From Collodictyon triciliatum (taxonomy: Eukaryota > CRuMs): DNA of 43,257 bases. Position 1 is the first letter of the stretch, and every line of letters starts with the position of its first letter. The translations under genes and the position numbers were made by a program. Positions 27,495 through 38,302 of this stretch are shown in pieces. The notes under the pieces are model-generated. The model was given only the letters and a program-made list of their open reading frames with translations. It was not told the DNA's origin and searched no databases. The stretch spans positions 1-43,257 of the forward strand of contig JBHJMP010000592.1 in the NCBI GenBank assembly GCA_043381765.1, in the 5' to 3' direction.

Positions 27495-30319
27495 TCACAT
27501 TCTCACATCCCCATCAAATTGAAACGCTGTGGTGGAAATATAAGGAAATGAAGTGGTTGGAGATTAGATAAGCAAACGAGATAACTCGAAAGGTAATTAC
27601 TTGACGGTGCGGGTGGTTTAAATATAATCTTCTGGTCGCCTAGTCTCTCGTCGAGATGTGCTTGATAGAAAGCAAGTTGGATTTTACACAGGACTAGAGA
27701 TTCAAGATACAGAGACCGCTCTCGGCGATATTGGTCCAAGCGCGCGTTCAAATCACGCAAGTCAGTGCGAGACACTTCCATCTCTGCCTGAAGAGCGTCC
27801 AATTGTGGTAGAGCTAGGATGTCCTTCTCTGTTAGTTGTTCGTAGCTGGTGTCCATGCCCATCTGCTTCATGAATGCCCTATTCTGAAATTTTTTTTTGA
27901 TATCGACATTATGAGCAAATAAAGACACCTACCCACCAAAGTAAAGACTCTGTTCACATAATGACGGGAAGAAATCATACCAGTTTTTCTGCACGCTCCA
28001 GTCGACTCCTCATCTGCATGATTTCCTCGCTTTCATCTTGTTTCTTTTATCATTTTAAAGCAATAAGATAACTTTTCTTCCGTATCGATGCTTGGAAATA
28101 AAAAATAATAAAAATATCCGCTGTTTGCACTCGAAGTTAAATAGGAATTCAAATATTGGATAAAAGTCGATTTTTTTGGCCTAACCTTCGATTGTTTTTT
28201 GCTTTTAAAGAATCCTTTGCTTTCTTTTAGAAATATCACGAAATTTTATTTTGAAGGTTTTTTTATACGGTGCGTAAAAATTACACGCAATTTGGCAACA
28301 CTATTTCAATCAAACATCAAAATTCTTATCATGAGTATTATACCTTTTGGTACTGGGGGTAATCTAGGGTAAATTGGAGTTTACTTGATGATATTCTAAA
28401 TGCTATATTGAATTGACGAATAAAATGATGCTAAGCATATATAGACAGAGATAAATACCTGGGCTTTCCATTTTCTTGAGTTAGTTGACTTGTTTTACTT
28501 GTATGATGCTAAGAGAAAAGGATGGAATGAGCTCGAATACACTAACGCACATGGACTTTTTGATCCATACAATTGTTGACTACAACACAATACCTTTGGT
28601 GCTTCATTTTCTGGTCGTATTTTCCGATCAATGCCCTATCATCGTTTATCATAAGATAACATAACACCATTTAAACTTGACGTACAATCAAATGTGATTA
28701 TTTTTTATATAAAAACAGAGTATTTACCGCATCTCCATGTTCTTCAACGGGGTTGGCCATCTAGTAATAAGGTTTGCACAATTAAGATTTTACCAGATAC
28801 AGGCTTTTTAAAAAAGAAAAATAATTAAGGATAAGCCTTTGGTATTATTTTGTAGCTGGATCTGAATTCTCACGACATCTAATGTATGAGCATCCTCTGG
28901 AAGTCCATCTTCCTATTATCAGACAAATTAAAAAAAAGATGAATGTAAAAGCTCCATAAATAGTATGACGCACGCCAATGCATAAAAAAAAATAGTAGTT
29001 AATATTGCTACTTACGATGTTTAAGTCTTCGTGGCTGGCATGTGAGATTGCAGGATAAGGTCGTGTCACATTGCCGACACCGAATCCATATTGGACGTCG
29101 CTGTGGTCAGAGGAGCCCTGTCGGTCTAGATATTCCTTAGGCGATGGATTCTGGCTCTGAGCAAAAATGGATGCGGTCTGCTTCGACGCCACACTGTACC
29201 AGCTTTCTGACTCAACACTAATAACAAGATGCATCAGTACTGAACTAAATATCTGTGGTGATTGATTAAGAATTATATAAAACGGACGTTCCAATAAATT
29301 TAACCACCACAAGCCTTTCTAAACTATTGTGATGGAAACGTCGGCATTTTTTTTTCGTATATCGATGTGTTTATGAATATATATGTATTCCTTGAATAAA
29401 TTGCTCATCCGATCGATAGATTGTATGTAAAATTTACTCATCACCGCCTGTTTCGTGTAGACAAACACTCCTGACTTGGATCTGATGATATAAAGTAAAC
29501 ACTCATTTTAGCTCAGAGTCTGAGGCTGGTGTTGATTCATTCAAACAAAACAAAAAAAAATAGTCGTGAATCAAGAAAGCATTCCTGATATATGTCAGAT
29601 AATATGCTTACCTTGATAGATGGTGATTTTGCTCCAAGGGTCTTTAAAGATAAGCACATGTTGCTCTCGGTGGTCATATTTTCTGTGCACAGCTTACTTA
29701 GGTCAAACGCCGAAGACAAGACCGCCTGGTTTTTGCCACCTTGCAGGACCTTTGAGAGATGAATTTGGATCAGTTGAATATATATATATGTATATAACCC
29801 TAATAATGAAATTAAGTGCATTGAAAATAGATGATATCGTCCCAATTACCAGGTAAAGTGTCATGGAGGATATCTTTTCAATGAATGATTGTGTTTTAGA
29901 GTGTTTGTACATCGTTGCTACCAGTGATAGAGTTTCATTCCACTCAGCCTGGAAATTCTGGGAGCTACTCTATTGGTTAAAACAGATTTTTATAATAGTA
30001 ATTTTTTCCTTTGTTTTATGTAATGTTACAGTTCATTCATCGATAATATTATCAAAAGAAATATTGAGAGATATCACAATACGCAACTAATTTTGTGAAT
30101 CGATCTTTAAGTTCATGGGTTCTTGTGCAAGAGGCGCAAAGAAAGACGCAAGGCTCCACGAAGACGTTTGCATACCTTAGTCGAGTTGATGACTTTTGAG
30201 CCACGGCTAACGGAGATGAAAAACACGCCCCCTTCCACAGGAAGGCTGTCTGCTACTCCTATGAGAAAGTCGAAGCGATATTTGGAACCTTTGGAGGCCT
30301 GCCAGCCCAGTCGGTTCAT
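27495..30319 (-). CDS. NT-C2 domain / coiled-coil protein, short paralogue
   Basis: A 391-residue protein in 12 exons: 30176-30319, 29850-29969, 29612-29749, 29438-29481, 29016-29217, 28874-28912, 28728-28760, 28594-28635, 28459-28508, 27981-28029, 27601-27883, 27495-27526. The first three exons look like an NT-C2 domain, the N-terminal C2-like fold of EEIG1/EHBP1-type proteins that usually contacts membranes or Rab-linked partners: YRFDFLIGVADSLPVEGG, FFISVSRGSK, WNETLSLVATMY, and an SSAFDLSKL strand. A polar middle is followed by a helical, coiled-coil-like C-terminus (MRSRLERAEKL, ERSLYLESLVLCKIQLAFYQ). The gene is paralogous to the next gene to the right: exon sizes at the start are 144/120/138/44 here and 153/120/168/44 there, with the same phases. 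The family call is by pattern only; the acceptor at 28029 is the weakest splice site. Confidence 0.7.
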
Positions 30320-31047
30320 TCCTATGCCCGTTTATTGTTTCTGCTTCGTCGATCAATTCCCCCAGCACGGCCTCTTTGCCACACGCAAGAACACTGAAGG
30401 CAGCTGCCCTGACCCAGAGACGCAGCTTTGGTACGCAGACATTAGTCAGAACTGCGCTGAGAATATATATAAATGTAAAACCCATCCCCTCAAACAAAAA
30501 GCTCCTGCCCGCAACACATTTATCTCACTCGCGGACTCGCCAGTTTGTTGTTCATCGGGCTCTTCAAGAGAGACCAAGTGTGGGACAACGCACAGCAGAC
30601 TCTGAGTCGCTCGCGGCCCTGCGGATTAAACTGGGATGGTTGGGCTCTGCAGCAGCCAGGCAGAGACGATTGATTCCGCGCGTGAGATGTTCTCTTGCAG
30701 GCATGTGCAACCCACTATTCCTTAATTAGGCCGCACAATGAGCGCCGACGGAAGTCTTTGTTCTGCAGCGTTTTCGTGGGGGGCTTTTGTTTATGGGCTT
30801 CGCAGCACAGGGCTTGTGGGTGTCAGGGCAGAAGCCTTGCCCAGAATCTCTCGGCAAGCCAGACGATGCAGCGAAACGCAGCCACGATTTCAAGCAGGGA
30901 AGACTTCTTTGTGGGTTGTTTAGATTGGAGAAGTACAGTGGGACTTTGGGGTGCTGGCAAGAGAGCATGCGAAGGCTGTGTGTGCTGCCATGGTGAAGTT
31001 TCCAGAGGCGAAAGGAGGATTGGTGCTTCTTCAACAGAGAGCCGGTG
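30320..31047. other. Intergenic between the two NT-C2 paralogues
   Basis: About 730 bp with several overlapping open frames on both strands but no family features. It should carry the promoter of the short paralogue and the 3' UTR of the long one. Composition is more GC-rich than the introns nearby. Confidence 0.5.
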
Positions 31048-34000
31048 TCAGTTCTGGGGCGGGGAAGGAGAAATCGGTGTGGATGAATGTATATCTTGTA
31101 ATGTATGTGAGGACAAACACTGCCGCGATGGATTGTGAGTGGTGAGCCACGCTTTGGACTTTTTTTTTTTTTTTTTGCAAAAAAAAAATAAAAAAAAAAA
31201 AAAAAAAAAAAAAAAAACATACTTTCGAGTCCAGCTGCGCTTTGTACCGTGCAAGCTCTACTTTAGCTGCGAGTAGTAAGCTCAGATAAATGTCTCTCTC
31301 TCCAGAAACCTTTTGGAGCTTCTCATTCAGGCCTTCAACAAGATTTGTGTTTGGATTGTGCTCTGACTGCTTTACTCCATTTAATACACCCAAGTCATTT
31401 TGTGGCTCTACATTTGGCGAGGTCTTCGACGTCTTGTTGGCCTCCAGCTGTAAAATGCCAGCATTGAAAGAAAAATAAGGAAGAAAATATTTAGCATCGT
31501 TCTTCTAACATCTATGGAGTTTGTAAGCGAGTATTTGTGAAAGCTGCGTATACAACCCAAATATATTTCATGAGATTTTCAAAAATATGACCTGTTCCTG
31601 TAAGTTGCTGACCGTCGTGCGAAGTCCGTTTATCTCACTCTCATAGTTTTTCCTGATTTCATCCACATCCTAACAGTTTAATGAATAAAACGAAACCCAC
31701 AATCAGCACTGTCAACGTTACTAAGCACAATAGATTTGTATACTCACTTGAGGTGAGTACCAACGTATACTGACGTCTTCAGCGACCTGAGGAAGCATTA
31801 GGGTTTTTTTTAAAAAAAAAAAAAGGCATTAAATTAATTTTTCCACCCACTTTTCTGATTAATATTTGAAAATCATGCAAGGTGAATTCAAATATGCGAT
31901 AATTCAGATTGCTTGACTTCAGCCAAGCCATGACGCCGCAATATTCAAAATCGTTTAAAACCAATAAGAATATTCATATGTCTTACTTGGACATTGAATG
32001 CTTCAGGCTCTTCAATTACACGAACAGGGGGTCGAATGGGTGGTACTTCGGTAGGAAAGTATTCATCAACAGACTTTGATATTGAGTCAAGATGTTCCTC
32101 AGAACTATGCTTATCTTCTTCAAAATCATCGTCATCAAAAACCACCACATCCTGAAAGTTCATTAAAAGTACAGTTTATTAAGGAAAGTAAATCGAACAC
32201 ATCTATATCTATCTTTAGAATGATTGCAACAAATAAAATTATAAAAGCTTTAGGATAGCCCTCGTTTAAAAAGTTCAAAATATTTTGTCCATAATGAGAA
32301 ACAAACGTGCTCAGAAGTGTGTTCATAGGAGTGGGTGCTTCTATTAGAAAATACACGAATGATGCTACTTTTCATTCCACGATGCATTTGACGTTGATAA
32401 TAACAAAACAAAAAAATTATATGACGAATTTATTACCCTTCAGGCACTACATCCGGTCTATCTGAAGGAGAAGAGGCGAGATAAGAAATCGTGCATTCTC
32501 CTGGTTGGAGCACGACAGTTCCTAGGTCTTGAGTTATGGGTTGAGGTTTGCTCACCACGGGGACGAATTCTACTTGTTCCAACGCATCTTCTTCCCCCAA
32601 AAACTCATCCAGTAGTAGTGCAATGCTTTCTCCACTCATGCATACGGCTTCTCTCTCTGACTCTATATTTTCATGGCATCCATCCTCTGCCGGTCCTTCG
32701 CTTATGAATTTCAAGGGAGGGTTGTGCGCATGACGTTTTTCAATCGACTCTTTCATTATATTGACCAGTGTATCTCTCGGCGATAGCCCAGACGACAAAA
32801 TGATTTCTTGGTTGTAATCTTCCTCCTCACCGATATCGGCAGGGAACTCATGCTCCAGTAACAAATTTTCCGGCTCCGTTAATAGGAAAGGTTGCTCGTT
32901 GGTGTCTATTGCTTTCATTTCTTCCTTTCCATCGCTAGTTGTTGAACCAACAGCATCAAGATTTAACTGTGAAGGCGGGGCGCTTTCAGAATCATGAGCT
33001 GAGTTATGATTATCTCTTTGAGAACGAGCCACCCGAAGAAAATTCAAAAGCCTGGATTTTGACCCGCTCAACTGCCGTCTCGACTGAGTGTTTGCTGCTT
33101 GTGTTGAATATTGAGTCTCATGTGATATTTCTGGTTCGGCGTGCTCCAAATCAAGTTGTTTATGTCTTTCTGCGGCATCAGGCGAATCTAATGGCGAAAT
33201 GTGACCTTGATTCTCATTCTGCTCGATGAAGCTAGTTTCTATGAGGAATACTATTAATCAAAATGAGAACGTAATACACAGTTTCATGGGAATAATTCCG
33301 AGATGGTAGCCCTCAACCAAAGCAAAAAGTGCTGAAAATAAAGAGAGGATAATGATCGAAGGCCCGCTTACCGCTTTGCAACATTTGAACTGTATTTGGG
33401 GAAATTGCTGTGTTTATTTCTTGGTCAGAAGACACATATGCGGTCTCGAAATCGGCCACAAATGACTCGATATGACCTTCTTTGTGAATATCTAATTCAT
33501 TCTCTGGGAAAGCTTCAACTTTTCCCAAGCTTACTGTCTGTTGGAATGACATGCTTTCTTCTGTCTTTGTTCTTGAAACAGACGACGGCTGCGAAAAAGA
33601 ACTGGAAAATGAATCATGTCTCAGAAGGATACATTTAAACTAGTTGAGAAACGTGTACAATATCATATTTTCACAAGGCCGTCACTAAGTGCGATTATAC
33701 CTGGAGTATGACTTTCCTGTCAATACATTAGACCTGGATTCGATCTGGGGAAAACAAAAGGATATCAGAGGAATTAAAATATATTCAACCAATGACGTTT
33801 TCATTATTTGAAGTAAAAGAACTTTGATAATGGTCGGCTGCCCCTCGATCTTTGAGCTGAATTCCAACTGGTGTGCACACATATGGTTTAAGTTGCATAA
33901 GTCGGCAAAGTTTATCTCCTTGTGCATATAGGAAATATCTTTGTTGCTTCCAATGCCCTACACACAAAATCGTTTAATTAGAGTCGGTAATATCACCTTT

Positions 34001-34483
34001 AATAAAATACAAATAATTCACAGACGCTTGAGTCCATCTACGTTAGGGTATGCACCAACCACGGTTGTGAACCATTATGGCAATAATGTATATACAAAAA
34101 AAAAAAAAAAACGACCTTCCGGAGTTCGATGAAGCCAAGCTTTTCCTGAAAACGGGTGTGATGGCCATCTTTGTAAAGCGTCACAAACATTTCAGTTTGT
34201 TGCTCCCATAAAACTTTTCCTTGATTCACTAAGCGCTGTAAGGGATTGTCAGATATGCGGCATCGATTATATGCCAAACATCATTCGTGCGTGCAGAATG
34301 TTGTGCGTGTTTTCAGCTGGCTGCACTTACAGAATCCGAGCGAGCCGTTTTCGAGCCTCGCCCAATCATGATGTAGACGTGTTGTCCCTCAAATGGTATA
34401 TTCTCGCCACTGTGCACAATGAATTCGATGCGAAACTTGTGAGGTTGAGTCCCAAGACGCTTGATCACTTTGCTGGGGTTCAT
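31048..34483 (-). CDS. NT-C2 domain / coiled-coil protein, long paralogue
   Basis: A protein of about 722 residues in 12 exons: 34331-34483, 34116-34235, 33790-33957, 33701-33744, 33372-33601, 32437-33238, 32307-32340, 31987-32151, 31748-31786, 31592-31669, 31223-31447, 31048-31158. The N-terminus matches NT-C2 style and its paralogue (HKFRIEFIVHSGENIPFEGQ, VYIMIGRGSK, then a FVTLYKDG segment and a DLCNLNHMC strand). A large 802-bp exon encodes an acidic, disordered middle with no visible domain. Exons at 31592-31669 and 31223-31447 are coiled coil and end with ERDIYLSLLLAAKVELARYK, identical at 9 of 20 positions to the paralogue. The last exon is tentative: the preceding intron starts with a long T run and ends with an A run, and the acceptor is poor. 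By family analogy it could be a membrane- or Rab-linked adaptor; this is inference. Confidence 0.7.
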
Positions 34484-35686
34484 ACTCCGTCACTTCCTAC
34501 AGGCACGAGAAAGGCTCAGCACAGGTACGCATCATTCTCGTAGGCACAGCTTCTTTTTTGGGCCAGAGCTTGAACAACTGGATCAACATCCCTTGCTGCC
34601 TCAGGGTTGAGAAGAGAAAGGAGAAGTAAAATAAAATAAAAATGAACGAAGGAGAAAAGGACAAGAAAACCGACAAACAGAAGGCACACTACTGCTCGTT
34701 GTTCTGGTTTCTTTGGCTTTGGCTTTGGCCTTGGGCAAGGTAACGCCATGAAAGGAACAATAAAGCATTCGGTGTAGGGCGTTGTGTGAATAAAGGAAAA
34801 AGTGTTATATAATGTACAGTTATCTGTAACTGCTTGTTATCACTCCATGAAAAGAAAAAAAAAAAGAGGAGAGTTATCGAATGGTGTCATCAAACTCTTC
34901 ATTCGTCCCGAATCAAACTAGAGTTGGTGACTCACCTAGAAAGATGCCACCCTATATCTATCCACCATCTTGAAGGAAATCAAGAAAGGCGCGAAAGAGA
35001 AGCATAAAGCAAGGTCAGGACAGCAATTCGCCAATGAGAAAGAAATCTGGACGGCCTCAATCGCCCACCATCCAGCTCTTAATTCAGCTTGTGTTTCGAT
35101 TCATCCTTGACCAATACTTTTTTTTTTTTTTTTTACTTCTCATGGGGCTGACAACTACCACACAAGTCCGTCATTTCCGAGGGTAACACAGCCAGAGAAG
35201 CCGCACAGAGCGATGCCAAGAGAGCGAAAATCTGGCAGGTCACACACGGGTCACACAGATGCTGCGCTCTGCCTGCCTTTGCAATTGCACAGCCCCGGCC
35301 GCTTCAGGGTGGGTCAATGCCGGGTAGGCTTTCACTTGCTTCTGCCCAACCTTCTGTGTGTTTCACAGAAAGAGGCTCTCTTCGGGCGTCACACAGGTTA
35401 CAAAACGAGATCTATGAACCACGAAAGGAATTATGCACCGTTGACACCGTGCATTTACATCTGTACTACTTATACCATACATGTGATGTCATATTATATA
35501 TCCAGTATCAAGGGCGGTGTTTTTAGTTGTCAGCGCCCATCGACAAAGCCGCGTCTCTTGTTTTTGCTTTTCCTGAGTCACTCGATGCAATGTTTGTTGC
35601 TTGGCTTCTTTTCCACCAAGCTGCGGGTCGACTAAGTAAAAGTTCACCAGAGTCCAAGCAGAAATCCTCGGCTGCGGCGGAACGCG
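34484..35686. other. Divergent promoter region
   Basis: About 1.2 kb between the long NT-C2 gene (-) and FNTA (+), so it must drive both. It contains a T run at 35120-35136 and the TTTGGC-type repeat GGCTTTGGCTTTGGC at 34709-34730. An upstream 5'-UTR exon for the NT-C2 gene is possible (acceptor-like CTGTAG at about 34497-34502). No coding exon is supported. Confidence 0.5.
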
Positions 35687-37301
35687 ATGCCGCCAAAGTA
35701 CGTTCGCCTGAAAGACAGACCCGAATGGAAGGGCTTCGAGCCCACTAACCTGCCCACAACAGAGGAGCCTGTCTTTTCCATCGGCTACGAAGCGCGCTGT
35801 AAGGACAATACGCCGATCACCTTGTTCACTTGCTCTGTCTCAAGTGTTGTATTATTCTACCCACAGACAAGGAGATTCTGGGCTATGTCTTTGCGTGCAT
35901 CGAAAGGAATGAGTATTCGCAGAGGGCGTTGGATCTCACGACAGAGGCGCTCCACCACAACCCTGCGCACTATTCATTCTGGAAGTACCGCCGTGATATC
36001 CTGCGCCATCTCAAAAGCGACCTCATTGAAGAGACTGAAAACATATACCAGATGATGATTGATAATCCGAAAAACTATCAGCTTTGGGGGCATTGCCACT
36101 TTCTGGTGCAAGAGTCTGCAAGCTTTGACTTGGAAGGGTGTCTGGCTTTTCTGCAGTTAATATTTGAGGACGACTCCAAAAACTACCATGCATGGAGCTT
36201 CAGGTTTTGTGTTCATGATGATTGTCTTCCTTTTCTCTGATGTCAAAAAAGTGGAATGTTGGCACAGTCGGCGCAGAATTAGTCTGCCCCGAAGGACATA
36301 TAATTTGTGTAACTAGTACCAGCACTTTATGTCTAGATTGAATGTGTATCGCTTCCGTGTCCTTCCTATTATTCTTTGAAAAAAAAAAAAACAGGCAGTG
36401 GCTCACTCAAAAGTTCCCTAATTGGCCAGAGGAGCTTGACTTTGCTGCGAAGATGATTCATCACGATGTTCGGAACAACTCCGCTTGGAATTATCGATTC
36501 TTTGTTGTTAAAAATGAAGGGTTAATCCCCGAGATTATGGAAAGGGAGATCAAGTAGTGCACTCTCTTTGGCACTTATTGCTTTCAATCCTGCTGTTTAT
36601 CACATAATAAACATGTCTTCATTTTATCGATGTCGAACTATTCTTTAGGATTATTTCATTCCTTATGGATTTTTTTTATGTAGATATACCATGGAAAAGA
36701 TTCAAGTAGCATCTCACAATGAAAGTCCTTGGGTTTATTTGGAAGGGTATTAAAATCATCGAAGTGTTTATCTCCTCTTCCCAAAATTCAGAGAACTGTT
36801 TTATTACTTTATATTGTTTGCAAACTCTTTTTCCACAAATTAAAAAAAAAACGGTTCGAAACCCACACTTTTTCTTTTGAAATCATAGATTGATTCGTGA
36901 AGGATATGCAGACAGTCCCGAATTACGCACTTTTTTGGGATCCACTGAGTTCGATGTCAATCCATTTGCGCTCAAGACAAGAATATCACTGCTGATGAGA
37001 AGCGAGAGGAAAGAAGACATCCAAAATGCCATTCAGGTGTCACTATCAAGGGAATCATGCTGCATGCTGCTGATATGATTTTTTACATATGTCAAATTAT
37101 TTCACAAAGTTAAAACTCTTGAAAGCGTTCATCAAACTGTGCTAGGAAGGACCTGCTAGATTGTCGTGGGGTTATAAATTTTTCTTCTTTCGTCTTTAGA
37201 TTTGCAATAGGCTCGGTCTCGAGCTCGACATCTTCAGGAGAAAATACTGGATAGACTTCATGTTGCCAGTAATCGAGAGTAAACTAAGTTCTCTCCCTTA
37301 G
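35687..37301 (+). CDS. FNTA: Protein farnesyl/geranylgeranyl transferase type I, alpha subunit
   Basis: The shared alpha subunit of farnesyltransferase and geranylgeranyltransferase I, which lipidates CaaX proteins in the cytosol. It has 306 residues in six exons: 35687-35798, 35867-36203, 36395-36553, 36684-36746, 36889-37036, 37200-37301. The helical PPTA repeats are clear: AHYSFWKYRRDIL, NPKNYQLWGHCHFLV, DSKNYHAWSFRQW, DVRNNSAWNYRFFVV, and REIKYTMEKIQ followed by SHNESPWVYLEG. The latter two match the farnesyltransferase type better than the Rab-specific alpha subunit. The C-terminal DIFRRKYWIDF also fits. Length is a little shorter than animal FNTA. The start ATG is followed at once by the expected pre-repeat segment (RPEWKGFEPTNLP). 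The Rab gene in this window ends in CC and would be modified by the separate Rab enzyme, not this one. Confidence 0.95.
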
Positions 37302-37764
37302 ATAGGAGATAAAATGATGTCCAAAACAGAACACAAGAATTAGTCTGACAAGCAATCTAATAAACAAAATCTGCAAATCGCAAATCGCTAATCGCAAGCT
37401 CATTCTACCTATCGACCCACAATACGTTCACTTATCTAGTTCCGGCTCTCTCGTCTGTTTCTACATTCTGATGTAGTGCTTCTGCGAGTTTTAACTTCAC
37501 CACTCTTTAAGCAACCAAGGTCATAAAACAGAAACAGCAAAACACCAAACTGCAAAACACAACGGCCAACTTTGCGGCGTTTGTGCGTTTGTTGGGACTC
37601 GAAGATGCTTCATGATACCATATCAGGTATCATTGATCAACCCAAAGAGCACAAAAACTGCAATCTTGCCGAGAACACACCAGGAACAGAAAGGAAAAAA
37701 AGGAAGAAAAAAAAAAAGGAAAACGGAGGGGAAAACATTGCCTAAACAAAGCTAAACAAGATCG
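37302..37764. other. Intergenic between FNTA and second PDE
   Basis: Both flanking genes are on the plus strand. Short A-rich stretches (37695-37722) precede the next ATG. Small direct repeats (GCAAATCGC / CTAATCGCAA) lie at 37371-37398. No exon is seen. Confidence 0.5.
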
Positions 37765-38242
37765 ATGGAAGCCGAAAAGACCGAGCAACCAGTTGAGATC
37801 ATCGAGACCGAAAATGCCGAGTCCGTCAGCCCCGAACTAACTTACGCGCACCGCATCATCCACACGCGAGTAAAGTTTCAACGACATAAACAAACTTGTG
37901 CTTGCAACAACAAAACAAAAAAGAAAAAAGTCCTCCAAGAAAACTGCTTTTTTTTTTTGCCTGAGAATCTTTGTGAGCCATGCTATTCTTTTTCTGTTCC
38001 CTGATCGTCCTTGCCCAGGGAAGCATCAGCGATCCTCTTGTCGATCCACAAAGGCTTCTTCAGGCATGGAACAGCCCGATGCCGCCCACACCCGAAAGCA
38101 CCGAAGAACAAAACCTCAAAAACTCGATCCTGATCGGCGCTGATACTTCGCGCTTCTCAAAGATTCGCAGTTCCATGCAGAGCACTGGACTAACCTTCAA
38201 CCGTGTGTGCTTTTCGATTCCACAACTCTCTCTAACCCTCTG

Positions 38243-38302
<60 letters not shown>

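Noticed and set aside
30123-31138. Several overlapping open frames on both strands between the NT-C2 genes
   Set aside because: Many frames are open at once, with no motif and no splice pattern. The minus-strand NT-C2 first exon accounts for 30176-30319.
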